From Faecalibacterium hattorii (GTDB lineage: Bacteria > Bacillota > Clostridia > Oscillospirales > Ruminococcaceae), in assembly GCF_003287455.1 (NCBI RefSeq), contig NZ_PRLC01000016.1, forward strand, positions 1-64,000: a stretch of 64,000 bases of DNA, written 5' to 3'. Each line of letters starts with the position of its first letter. Within the stretch, counting starts at the first letter, position 1. The translations under genes were made by a program, and so were the position numbers. Of the stretch, positions 53,290 to 60,841 are shown in pieces. The notes under the pieces were generated by a model. That model made no database searches. It saw only the letters and a list, made by a program, of their open reading frames with translations, and was not told where the DNA came from.

Positions 53290-53638
53290 TGGTGGAGGCG
53301 ATGGGAGTCGAACCCATGTCCGAAAGGAGTTCAGTGTAGGTGTCTCCGGGTGCAGGCGATCTACAACATTCCCGCCGCGTCACGCCGATCGTCAGGCTAA
53401 CGCTTTGGTAGCTTCATGAGTTCCTGCCGGTCCGCAAAGCTTAGGTCCGTTCAGGTGCTGTGTCTAAAGGACGCCCCGGCCCCACACGACACAAGAGTGG
53501 GCGGAACGCGCAGCACTCAGGCTGCGAGCAACTGATAATTGTTGTTGTCAGTTAATTTTTTGGAGGAGTTTAGAGCAGGTCCCCCGCTGCTACCCGCTGC
53601 CCAGACCTCGCTCCCCCCGTCGAAACCTTTACGCCCCC
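53290..53638 (-). ncRNA. ssrA: Transfer-messenger RNA
   Basis: The minus strand starts GGGGGCG and ends CGCCTCCACCA, which form the 7-bp tRNA-like acceptor stem, and carries the conserved 3' T-arm region GTTCGAATCC-like (GGGTTCGACTCCCATCGCC). Length is 349 nt, as expected. The tag reading frame ends at 53517 (TGA) and reads DNNNYQLLAA from 53549; one or two codons may precede it, since the resume codon is not certain. tmRNA rescues stalled ribosomes with SmpB, whose gene lies 65 nt upstream in the same orientation. Confidence 0.95.
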
Positions 53639-53703
53639 TTATAACGCACACCTTGCGATGTGCGGAAAAGCGAAAAGATCCTGCGGCAGGAAGTCTGCCT
53701 GAA

Positions 53704-54186
53704 TCAATAGTAGACGCCGTTGGATTTAACGGCCCGGTCGATGGAGCGCTTTGCGTCGCGCTTGGCGGCGTCGGCACGCTTGTCGTAGAGCTTTTTGCCC
53801 TTGCACAGGCCCACTTCCATCTTGACGCGGCCATGCTTGAAGTAGAGCGAAAGGGGCACAAGGGTGTAGCCTTGCAGCTTGCACTGCTGGTGCAGCCGCC
53901 GGATCTCGCTCTTGTGGGCCAGCAAACGCCGCACCCGCATGGGATCCTGATTGAAGATGTTGCCGTGGTCGTAGGGGGTGATGTGCATCCCTTTGACCAG
54001 AAGCTCGCCGTTTTCGATATCGACCCAGCTGTCCTTCAGGTTGACGCCGCCGGCGCGGAGGCTCTTCACCTCGGTGCCCTTCAGCTCCACACCTGTTTCC
54101 AGCGCTTCCAGAACAAAATATTCGTGGCGTGCTTCACGGTTTGTGGCGATGGTCTTCGTCGCCGGACGCTCTTTGGTCGGTGCCAT
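53704..54186 (-). CDS. smpB: SsrA-binding protein SmpB
   Basis: A 160-residue, full-length SmpB: ATNREARHEYFVLEALETGVELKGTEVKSLR near 14-44 (split EARHEYFVL, GVELKGTEVKSLR), GMHITPYDHGN near 66, RRLLAHKSEI near 85, and the C-terminal basic helix KGKKLYDKRADAAKRDAKR that enters the mRNA channel. It delivers tmRNA to stalled ribosomes. The start at 54186 is placed 7 nt after GGAGG. The gene has its own promoter and is followed by ssrA. Confidence 0.97.
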   Translation of the reverse strand: MAPTKERPATKTIATNREARHEYFVLEALETGVELKGTEVKSLRAGGVNLKDSWVDIENGELLVKGMHITPYDHGNIFNQDPMRVRRLLAHKSEIRRLHQQCKLQGYTLVPLSLYFKHGRVKMEVGLCKGKKLYDKRADAAKRDAKRSIDRAVKSNGVYY

Positions 54187-54222
54187 GGGCACGCCTCCCT
54201 TCTGCTCTGGTATCGTCTTGTT

Positions 54223-54250
54223 AGTATATCATATTTTTATGGTTTTGCAA
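54223..54250 (-). promoter_or_regulatory. Promoter of smpB-ssrA
   Basis: Minus-strand TTGCAA (54250-54245), 16-bp spacer, TATACT (54228-54223), about 35 nt before smpB. Confidence 0.75.
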
Positions 54251-54296
54251 GGCCCGTTTTTGAAGAAAGTGTAAATTCTTCCCAAAAATCAGGCCG

Positions 54297-54896
54297 TCAC
54301 AGTTCCCCGCGACCGGACAAGGCCCGGTACAGGGTCGTTTCGTCGGTGTACTCCAAGCTGGCACCCACCGGCAGACCGTAGGCCAGCCGGGTGGTCTTGA
54401 TGCCCAGCGGCTTGATGAGCTTGGCCAGATACATGGCGGTCGCCTCGCCCTCGACGGTGGGGTTCATCGCCATGATGACCTCTTTTACCTCGCCGTCGCC
54501 CAGCCGGGCCAGCAGCTCCTTGACGGTGAGCTGCTCGGCGCCGATGCCGTCCATCGGGCTGATGAGGCCGTGGAGCACATGGTACATGCCGTGGTACTCG
54601 CGGGTGCGCTCAAAAGCCTGTACGTCGCGGGGGGTCTCCACCACGCAGATGATGGAATGGTCCCGCTTGGCGCTGGCGCAGATGGGGCACAGCTCGGCCT
54701 CGGTGTAATTCTGGCAGACGCGGCAGCGATGGAGCTTGGTGTGGGCGTTCTGGATGGCACCCGCCAGCGCGGCGGCGTCCTCATCCGACATGCTCAGCAC
54801 CTGATACGCCATCCGGGTCGCGCCCTTGCGGCCGATTCCCGGAAACTTGCCGAACTCTTCGATCAGCTTTTCCAGCGGGGCTGCATTATAACCCAT
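54297..54896 (-). CDS. recR: Recombination mediator protein RecR
   Basis: A 199-residue RecR. An N-terminal helix-hairpin-helix (KFPGIGRKGATRMAY near 17) is followed by the zinc cysteines CRVCQNYTEAELCPIC (57-72), the TOPRIM domain (ICVVETPRDVQAFERT near 83; MAMNPTVEGEATAMYL near 142) and the C-terminal Walker-like LAYGLPVGASLEY. It works with RecO/RecF in loading RecA. It follows ybaB by 19 nt in the conserved dnaX-ybaB-recR order. Confidence 0.97.
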   Translation of the reverse strand: MGYNAAPLEKLIEEFGKFPGIGRKGATRMAYQVLSMSDEDAAALAGAIQNAHTKLHRCRVCQNYTEAELCPICASAKRDHSIICVVETPRDVQAFERTREYHGMYHVLHGLISPMDGIGAEQLTVKELLARLGDGEVKEVIMAMNPTVEGEATAMYLAKLIKPLGIKTTRLAYGLPVGASLEYTDETTLYRALSGRGEL

Positions 54897-54915
54897 GACG
54901 ATCCCTCCTGCCGGA

Positions 54916-55254
54916 TCAGAGGCCCGGAATGTTCAGGCCGCCGGTCAGCTTGCCCATCTCGGCTTCCGCCGTCTCGTCCACCTGCTTGACGGTGGCATTG
55001 ATGGCCGCTGCCACGAGGTCTTCCAGCATTTCGATGTCGTCGGGGTCCACGGCTTCGGGCTTGATGGAGATGCTCAGCACCTCGTGCTTGCCGTTCATCT
55101 TGACGGTGACCATCTCACCGGAGGCGCTGCCGGTGTACTCGGCGGCTTCCAGCTCGGCCTGTTTGGCCTTCATGTCATCCTGCATCTTCTGTGCCTGACG
55201 CATCAGGGCGTTCATATCGGGGCGGCCAAAACCTGCGGGCATTCTTGCTTTCAT
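54916..55254 (-). CDS. YbaB/EbfC family nucleoid-associated protein
   Basis: A 112-residue protein with MNALMRQAQKMQDDMKAKQAELEAAEYTGSASGEMVTVKMNGKHEV features of the family (split MRQAQKMQDDM, GEMVTVKMNGKHEV) and PDDIEMLEDLVAAAINAT. Members bind DNA as tweezer-like dimers. Placed between dnaX and recR, as in most bacteria. The residue stretch before the first family helix (MKARMPAGFGRPD) is Met/Gly-rich, as usual in Firmicutes. Confidence 0.96.
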   Translation of the reverse strand: MKARMPAGFGRPDMNALMRQAQKMQDDMKAKQAELEAAEYTGSASGEMVTVKMNGKHEVLSISIKPEAVDPDDIEMLEDLVAAAINATVKQVDETAEAEMGKLTGGLNIPGL

Positions 55255-55274
55255 AGTGGGTTCTCCTTTTTATA

Positions 55275-57149
55275 TTATCGATTCTTTTTCGCGGAATCCT
55301 CAATGCTGACGTCCAGCCCCAGCTGCTCCAATTTGTGCAGCGACTCCTCGGCGTTGGCCGAGGGGCGGTGGACATTCTTCGGCTCGTATGGGCCAATGGG
55401 CACCGCCACGCCGGACACCTGCGCGATCAGCTTTTTGATGAGCCGCTGGCTGTCCTTGTTGGCGCGGATGAAATCCCGGAAGGTCTTTCCTCCGTCGATC
55501 AGCACACGGGTGCCGTCGAAATAGCCCTTCGACTTCTTCAGATAGGTGTAGAGCATGGGGTCTTTTTCTTGCAGCAGCTTGACCACCTCGCCCCACTGTG
55601 GGAAGGGGTTGATGCCCTCCGCCGCCACCTTGCGGGGCGTGTTGAGCTTGGGGTCTGCGGGGTTCGCCGGGGCGGGTGCCGTCGGCTGCGGCCGGGGTTC
55701 CGGCTGCGGAGCCGGTTTTTGCTCCTGCACCGGCTGAGTGAGCTGGGCCGGTTCGTCCCACGGCAGCGGGGCTGCGTCGGCGACCGGCGGCTCTTCTGGC
55801 AGCGGAGGCAGGTCGTCCTCCACAGGGGCTGGGACGCTTTCCTGCGGCGCGGGAGCCGACTTTGCTGGCTCCTCTGCCACGGGTGCTGCCGGTTCCGGCT
55901 GCGAGGTCGGAATGGTCGGCTGCTGGACCGGCTCCGGAGCGGGCGCAGTCGGCGCAGCGGGTTCGCTGGCAAAGGGCTGCACCGGAGCCGTCGCAAAGGG
56001 ACGGGGTGCCTCCGGCTGGGGAGCCGCTGCGCGGGCCGGTGCGGCAGCTGCCGCATACACCGGCTGCTGGGCCGGTTCCGACAGGCTGAACAGGGCCAAT
56101 TCCAGCTCGATCCGCTGATCGCTGCCGCGGGTCATGTGCTCCAAGGCGTTGCCCAGCGTGCGGATGGCACGGATGGCCTCCCGCTGGCCCAGATGCGGCC
56201 CTTTTTCGAGGTACTGTGCCTCTTCCTCCGGCGACACACCGGACAGCAGCGTCTGCCCGCCGGGCAGCGCCGCCAGCATCAAAGCACGGTAATGCGCGAT
56301 GAGCTCTTCGGTCAGCCGCTTCACGTCCACCGACTGCTGGCGCAATTGGGCCAGTTGAGCCAGCGCCGCCGCCGCATCCTGCGCCTCGATGGCGTCCGAG
56401 ATGCGGAACAGGTAGCTCCGGTCAGTGACGCCCGCCATCCGGCGGACCACATCGGCGTCCACCTTAGCCGTCACGCCCGCGCAGGTGTCCAGAATGGACA
56501 GCGCATCGCGCATGGCGCCATCGGCCAGCCGGGCGATCAGCTCTGCGCCGTCGCCGGTCAGCTCCAAGCCCTCCTGCCCGGCGATGTACTCCACCCGCTT
56601 GGCGATATCTTCGGGCCCGATGCGGGTGAAATCATACCGCTGGCAGCGGGACAGGATGGTGGCGGGGACCTTCTGGATCTCCGTCGTCGCCAAGATGAAG
56701 ATCACGTGGGCGGGCGGTTCTTCCAGCGTTTTCAGCAGCGCATTGAAGGCTGCCGTGGAGAGCATGTGCACCTCGTCGATGATATATACCTTATATTGGC
56801 ACGCGCTGGGGGTGTAGGCGGTCTCGTCGCGCAGGTCGCGGATGTCATCCACGCCGTTGTTGGACGCCGCATCCATCTCCACCACGTCAAGGATGCTGCC
56901 GTTGTCAATGCCGCGGCAGATCTCACACTCGCCGCAGGGGTCTCCGTTGTGGGGGTGCAGACAGTTGACCGCCTTGGCGAAGATCTTGGCGCAAGAGGTC
57001 TTGCCTGTGCCGCGCACGCCGGTAAACAGGTAGGCGTGGCCCACTCTCCCGGTGGCGATCTGGTTGCGCAGCGCCGTCACGATGCCGCGCTGGGCCACCA
57101 CATCCTCGAACCTCTGGGGTCTCCACTTGCGGTATAACGCGCGATACAT
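55275..57149 (-). CDS. dnaX: DNA polymerase III subunit gamma/tau
   Basis: A 624-residue clamp-loader ATPase. ALYRKWRPQRFEDVVAQ opens the fold; Walker A FTGVRGTGKTSCAK is near 40, the zinc cysteines (CGECEICRGI) near 70, Walker B IIDEVHMLS near 120 and the SRC motif TILSRCQRYDF near 165. Residues ~370-510 are a Pro/Ala/Gln-rich linker, then the tau C-terminal domain. I see no obvious slippage heptamer that would create gamma. The start at 57149 follows GGGGAG. First protein gene of the dnaX-ybaB-recR operon, right after the SRP RNA gene. Confidence 0.96.
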   Translation of the reverse strand: MYRALYRKWRPQRFEDVVAQRGIVTALRNQIATGRVGHAYLFTGVRGTGKTSCAKIFAKAVNCLHPHNGDPCGECEICRGIDNGSILDVVEMDAASNNGVDDIRDLRDETAYTPSACQYKVYIIDEVHMLSTAAFNALLKTLEEPPAHVIFILATTEIQKVPATILSRCQRYDFTRIGPEDIAKRVEYIAGQEGLELTGDGAELIARLADGAMRDALSILDTCAGVTAKVDADVVRRMAGVTDRSYLFRISDAIEAQDAAAALAQLAQLRQQSVDVKRLTEELIAHYRALMLAALPGGQTLLSGVSPEEEAQYLEKGPHLGQREAIRAIRTLGNALEHMTRGSDQRIELELALFSLSEPAQQPVYAAAAAPARAAAPQPEAPRPFATAPVQPFASEPAAPTAPAPEPVQQPTIPTSQPEPAAPVAEEPAKSAPAPQESVPAPVEDDLPPLPEEPPVADAAPLPWDEPAQLTQPVQEQKPAPQPEPRPQPTAPAPANPADPKLNTPRKVAAEGINPFPQWGEVVKLLQEKDPMLYTYLKKSKGYFDGTRVLIDGGKTFRDFIRANKDSQRLIKKLIAQVSGVAVPIGPYEPKNVHRPSANAEESLHKLEQLGLDVSIEDSAKKNR

Positions 57150-57178
57150 CCCGCTTCTCCCCTTTCTGCAATAAAAAA

Positions 57179-57377
57179 CGGACAGCGCTGACGGGGTTTG
57201 ACCCCCGCCTTGCGTAGCTCGACATACGAATGCAGGCTGACTGAAACGCACGGGGCACACCGCTTAAGGCTGCTTGGTTCCCCACCTGACCTGGTTCACG
57301 GCGGCCCCATCGTACAGGGCCCGCATCCGTATGTCGAACCGCGCAGCAGGCGCTGTCCGACAAGGCACAATTCGTGC
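57179..57377 (-). ncRNA. ffs: Signal recognition particle RNA
   Basis: The minus strand contains the universal domain IV core: CAGGTCAGG, a GGAA tetraloop, then AGCAGCC. Long outer stems extend it: CGACATACGGATGC with GCATTCGTATGTCG, and a terminal CGGACAGCG/CGCTGTCCG stem that runs straight into a six-T tract. It binds Ffh and targets membrane and secreted proteins. The 5' end is uncertain: transcription from the promoter at 57384 would begin near 57377 with a small GCACGAATTGTGC hairpin. Length is intermediate between the short E. coli and long Bacillus types. Confidence 0.92.
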
Positions 57378-57383
57378 TTGATT

Positions 57384-57412
57384 ATTATAGCATGTTTCCG
57401 GGGAGATTGCAA
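57384..57412 (-). promoter_or_regulatory. Promoter of the SRP RNA
   Basis: Minus-strand TTGCAA (57412-57407), 17-bp spacer, extended -10 TGCTATAAT (TATAAT 57389-57384). Confidence 0.85.
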
Positions 57413-57498
57413 GTAGAAATAGTGCGGCGGGGGAAGCCAGCAGGATGTCGGGTGGTCTCCTATGTCCTGCCCCACCCCGGAGATGCGGCAGATACAGC

Positions 57499-57530
57499 AA
57501 AAAGCCCCCGCCGGGCGTACCGACGGGGGC
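57499..57530 (-). terminator. Terminator of pta
   Basis: GCCCCCG (57530-57524) with CGGGGGC (57510-57504) plus an inner CGG/CCG stem, then TTTTTGCTG on the minus strand. Confidence 0.88.
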
Positions 57531-57553
57531 AAAATCGCTTGATTCAGAGAGAC

Positions 57554-58579
57554 TCAGGACTGGCAGGCAGTGATCAGGCTCATCTTATAGACCTCGTCGG
57601 CGTTGCAGCCACGGGACAGGTCGTTGATGGGAGCGTTCAGGCCCTGCAGGATGGGGCCGTAGGCAGCGTAGCCGCCCAGACGCTGTGCGATCTTATAGCC
57701 GATGTTGCCGGCCTCGATGCAGGGGAAGATGAAGGTGTTGGCCTGACCGGCGACCTTGCTGCCCTTGCACTTGACCTGTGCAACTTCGGGGGCAACGGCT
57801 GCGTCAAACTGCAGCTCGCCATCGACAGCCAGCTCCGGGTCCATCTCCTGTGCCTTGATGACAGCATCGTGGCTCAGGGCGACGGTGCCGCCCTTGCCGG
57901 AACCCTTGGTGGAGAAGCTCAGGACAGCGACCTTCGGGTCGATGCCGAACAGCTTTGCGGTCTTGGCCGTCTCAACGGCCACCTCAGCCAGCTTGGAAGC
58001 AGCGGAGACCTTGACCTCGCCGGTCGCCTTATCAATGGTATCGGTGTAGTCGATGTTGACAGCGCAGTCGCCCATGGCAATGCGCTTCAGGCCCTCTTCG
58101 CCGCCCTCGCGGTCCAGAATGAAGCAGGAGCTCACCAGATGAGCGCCCTTCTTGGTCTTGACCAGCTGCAGAGCGGGGCGGATGGTGTCGGCGGTGGAGT
58201 AGGTAGCGCCGCCCAGCAGACAGTCGGCCTTGCCCATCTTGACCAGCATGGTGCCGAAGTAGTTGGACTTCTTCAGCAGAGCGGTGCACTCCTCAGCGGT
58301 CTGCTTGCCCTTGCGCAGCTCGACCATGGTGTTGACCATCTCATCGAAATCGGCGTAGTTCTCCGGATCAATGATCTCGGCAGCGGAAATATCAAAACCA
58401 CCGGCGGCAGCGGCAGCCTTGCACTCAGCCTCGTTGCCCACCATAACGACCTTCAGCACGCCCTCAGCCAGCAGCTTGCTTGCGGCCTCCAGAATGCGGG
58501 GGTCATTGCCCTCGGTAAAAACGATCGTCTTGGGGTTCGCCTTCAGCTGGGCTACCAGCGGTGCAAACATATCAGCCAT
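57554..58579 (-). CDS. pta: Phosphate acetyltransferase
   Basis: A 341-residue short-form Pta. Motifs include TIVFTEGNDPRILEAA near 18, LLGGATYSTADTIRPALQ near 120 (split LLGGATYSTADTIRPAL), AVLSFSTKGSGKG near 223 and the final NDLSRGCNADEVY, which matches the conserved SRG region. It interconverts acetyl-CoA and acetyl phosphate; acetate kinase is not in the window. A leader hairpin GGGCAC/GTGCCC lies at 58616-58637. The start follows GGAGGTAATC. Confidence 0.96.
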   Translation of the reverse strand: MADMFAPLVAQLKANPKTIVFTEGNDPRILEAASKLLAEGVLKVVMVGNEAECKAAAAAGGFDISAAEIIDPENYADFDEMVNTMVELRKGKQTAEECTALLKKSNYFGTMLVKMGKADCLLGGATYSTADTIRPALQLVKTKKGAHLVSSCFILDREGGEEGLKRIAMGDCAVNIDYTDTIDKATGEVKVSAASKLAEVAVETAKTAKLFGIDPKVAVLSFSTKGSGKGGTVALSHDAVIKAQEMDPELAVDGELQFDAAVAPEVAQVKCKGSKVAGQANTFIFPCIEAGNIGYKIAQRLGGYAAYGPILQGLNAPINDLSRGCNADEVYKMSLITACQS

Positions 58580-58645
58580 TGTGATTACCTCCGAAATTAC
58601 TTTGCAATATGATAGGGCACCACAGATGTGCCCTTCTTTTTTATT

Positions 58646-58673
58646 TTAGCACAGAGTCTGGAAACTTCAAGAC
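58646..58673 (-). promoter_or_regulatory. Promoter of pta
   Basis: Minus-strand TTGAAG (58673-58668), 16-bp spacer, extended -10 TGCTAAAAT (TAAAAT 58651-58646). Confidence 0.7.
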
Positions 58674-58766
58674 AAATCCGAAATTTTGTGGTATATTTTG
58701 TAGGAAGAAATCCCGCGATCAGTTGTTAAGAAATTGTCATTTAGTTTGTGAGAGGTTTAACGAAAT

Positions 58767-59333
58767 ATGGATTGGGAAACACTCCGGGCCAACTGCCTTT
58801 CCTGCCGCAGCTGCGGCCTGTGCGAGACCCGCACGAATGTGGTGTTCGGCCAAGGCTCCGAACACGCCGAGGTTCTGTTCGTGGGCGAGGGCCCCGGCCA
58901 GAGCGAGGACGAGCAGGGGCTGCCCTTCGTGGGCCGCAGCGGGCAGCTTTTGGATAAATATCTGTTCGCCATCGACCTTGACCGCAGCCAGAACTGCTAT
59001 ATCGCCAACATCGTCAAATGCCGCCCGCCGAAAAACCGCGATCCGCTCCCCGCCGAGAGCGAAGCCTGTATGCCGTGGCTACGGGAGCAGTTCCGCCTGC
59101 TGCGGCCCAAGATCGTGGTCTGCCTTGGCCGCATCGCCGCCCAGCGGATGATCCGGCCCGACTTTTCTGTGACCAAGGAGCACGGCACCTTTATTGAGAA
59201 GAACGGCATCCTCTTCATGGGCACCTTCCACCCTGCCGCCCTCCTCCGCCAGCCCCAGAACAAACCGGAAGCCTTTGCAGACTTCGTGGCGCTACGGGAT
59301 AAAATCAACGAAGTATGTGAACATACCTACTAA
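58767..59333 (+). CDS. Uracil-DNA glycosylase, family 4 type
   Basis: A 188-residue iron-sulfur uracil-DNA glycosylase. Cluster cysteines CLSCRSCGLCETR (10-22) are followed by VFGQGSEHAEVLFVGEGPGQSEDEQGLPFVG (split FVGEGPG, EDEQGLPFVGRSG), IVKCRPPKNRDP near 82 and the C-terminal TFHPAALLR near 151. It removes uracil from DNA in base excision repair. The start has GAGAGG about 11 nt upstream. A repeat copy begins 26 nt after the stop. Confidence 0.94.
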   Translation: MDWETLRANCLSCRSCGLCETRTNVVFGQGSEHAEVLFVGEGPGQSEDEQGLPFVGRSGQLLDKYLFAIDLDRSQNCYIANIVKCRPPKNRDPLPAESEACMPWLREQFRLLRPKIVVCLGRIAAQRMIRPDFSVTKEHGTFIEKNGILFMGTFHPAALLRQPQNKPEAFADFVALRDKINEVCEHTY

Positions 59334-59358
59334 GCTGTATAAGGATAGCTTCTTCTTC

Positions 59359-59506
59359 CTACAACCTCTCCGTCAATGCTCCGCATTGCCACCTCCCCTT
59401 GTAGGGGAGGCCTTGGCAGTCCCCGCAAGGTAAACGGTTTCGCCAGAGGCTCCCCTACTAGGGGAGCTGTCGAGCGGCAGCGAGACTGAGAGGTTGTACG
59501 AAGACG
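59359..59506 (+). repeat. ~146 bp double-palindrome repeat, copy A
   Basis: TACAACCTCTC (59359-59369) and GAGAGGTTGTA (59488-59498) are perfect terminal inverted repeats. Inside are two palindromes: CCTCCCC-TTGTA-GGGGAGG and GCTCCCCTACTAGGGGAGC. GCGATGCC/TTGGCAG-type spacers and the flank CGAAGACG are shared with copy B. It is non-coding and looks like a miniature inverted-repeat element. It lies between the uracil-DNA glycosylase and the P-loop ATPase genes. Confidence 0.85.
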
Positions 59507-59570
59507 TACCTTTCCTTGTAGCATTCACCCCACATTTTGCATATCCTAAAGCAAAAGTGAGGTGTTTTCC

Positions 59571-60662
59571 ATGACGAATCTTCGAAGCGATTCCGTTGAT
59601 TTTTTCCTTGGGGCTACGACGCCCGCCGGGTTCAAGGGCTATTTTGAACCGCTGCGCCACGAACCGGGGATGCAGATGTATCTCATCAAAAGCGGGCCGG
59701 GCTGCGGCAAATCGACCCTGATGAAGCGGCTGGCCCAAGCGGCAGAACAGCAGGGTCAGCCCATTGAAAAGATCCACTGTGCCAGCGACCCCGACAGCTT
59801 GGACGGCGTGGTGTTTCTGCAAAAGCACGCCGCCATCCTCGACGCCACCGCACCGCATGTGGTGGAGCCGGATGCCCCCGGCGCGGACGAGATCGTGGTC
59901 AGCCTGTACCACACCATCGACGCCGAAAAACTGGCCGCCCACCGGGACGAGGTGAAGGCCCTGTTCGCCCGGAACGCGGCGCTGCGGGGCCGGGCGGCGC
60001 GGTATATCGCCTCCGCCGGGAGCCTGATGCTGGACAGCCGCCGGGCCGAGGCGTGCAGCGCCAACTTTGAAAAAGTGCGCCGCTACGCGAAGCGGCTGTG
60101 CACCCGGATGCTGCCCCGTCTGCCGGAGCCGGCCCGCGCCAGCGAGGAGCTGCGGCTGCTGTCGGCCATCACGCCGAAGGGGCTGGTCTTCTTCCACGGG
60201 ACGGTTCAGGCGCTGGCCGACCGGTACGTGGTCTTCCGGGACGATTACGGGGCGGTGTCCCGGCTGCTTCTGGAGCTTATCCGGGCCGAGGCGCTGGCGC
60301 GGGGCTACCACATCATCACCTGCCCCTGCGCCATGCACCCCGAAGACCAGATCGACCACCTCTTCATCCCGGCTCTGCGGCTGGCCTTTTTAACGGATAA
60401 CCACTGGCACCCCATCCATATCCCCGGCGTTCAGGCTGTGCGCTGCACCCGCTTCCTTGACCGGGAGAATCTGGCTGGATTCCGCGCCCGCCTCCGCTTC
60501 AACGAGCGGGCCGCTGCAGAACTGCTCGACCAAGCCGTCGCCCTCATGGCCCAAGCCAAGAGCTGCCACGATGAGCTGGAGACTTATTACCGCACCTCGG
60601 TGGATTTTGAAGAGGTGGAGCGGCTGACCAAAGAAACTGAGCAGAAAATTTTAAGGAATTAA
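59571..60662 (+). CDS. P-loop ATPase of unknown function (PRK06851-like)
   Basis: A 363-residue protein with a clear Walker A near 47 (YLIKSGPGCGKSTLMKRLA) preceded by LGATTPAGFKGYF. The middle has DGVVFLQKHAAILDATAPHVVEP near 80-100 and the second half has GLVFFHGTVQALADRYVVFRDDYGAV near 200 and CPCAMHPEDQIDHLFIP near 244. The layout resembles PRK06851-type ATPases found in spore-forming Firmicutes; function unknown. The start at 59571 follows GTGAGGTG. It is bracketed by repeat copies A and B, and copy B begins at its stop codon. Confidence 0.75.
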   Translation: MTNLRSDSVDFFLGATTPAGFKGYFEPLRHEPGMQMYLIKSGPGCGKSTLMKRLAQAAEQQGQPIEKIHCASDPDSLDGVVFLQKHAAILDATAPHVVEPDAPGADEIVVSLYHTIDAEKLAAHRDEVKALFARNAALRGRAARYIASAGSLMLDSRRAEACSANFEKVRRYAKRLCTRMLPRLPEPARASEELRLLSAITPKGLVFFHGTVQALADRYVVFRDDYGAVSRLLLELIRAEALARGYHIITCPCAMHPEDQIDHLFIPALRLAFLTDNHWHPIHIPGVQAVRCTRFLDRENLAGFRARLRFNERAAAELLDQAVALMAQAKSCHDELETYYRTSVDFEEVERLTKETEQKILRN

Positions 60663-60806
60663 CCTCTCCGTCATCGCTCCGCGATGCCACCTCCCCTAAC
60701 GAGGGGAGGCCTTGGCAGTCGGATGAAGCTTACTGGATACGCCAGAGGCTCCCCTACTAGGGGAGCTGGCGAGCCGTAGGCTCGACTGAGAGGTTGTACG
60801 AAGACG
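60661..60806 (+). repeat. ~146 bp double-palindrome repeat, copy B
   Basis: Same orientation and block order as copy A: AACCTCTCCGTCATCGC, GCGATGCCACCTCCCC, GAGGGGAGGCCTTGGCAG, GCCAGAGGCTCCCC, TAGGGGAGCTGGC, then ACTGAGAGGTTGTACG and AAGACG. It starts within the stop codon of the P-loop ATPase gene and ends about 35 nt before the helicase start, so the helicase transcript must read through it. Confidence 0.85.
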
Positions 60807-60841
60807 AAACGAATGTAAAGCACGACCGTGAGGTGACCCCT

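Noticed and set aside
57476-57489. Fourth copy of the 24-bp motif
   Set aside because: Only about 14 bp match (GCCGCATCTCCGGG on the reverse strand), so it is not counted as a copy.
59359-60806. Composite transposon around the P-loop ATPase gene
   Set aside because: No transposase is encoded in or near the repeats and no target-site duplication is clear; the repeats resemble miniature non-autonomous elements.
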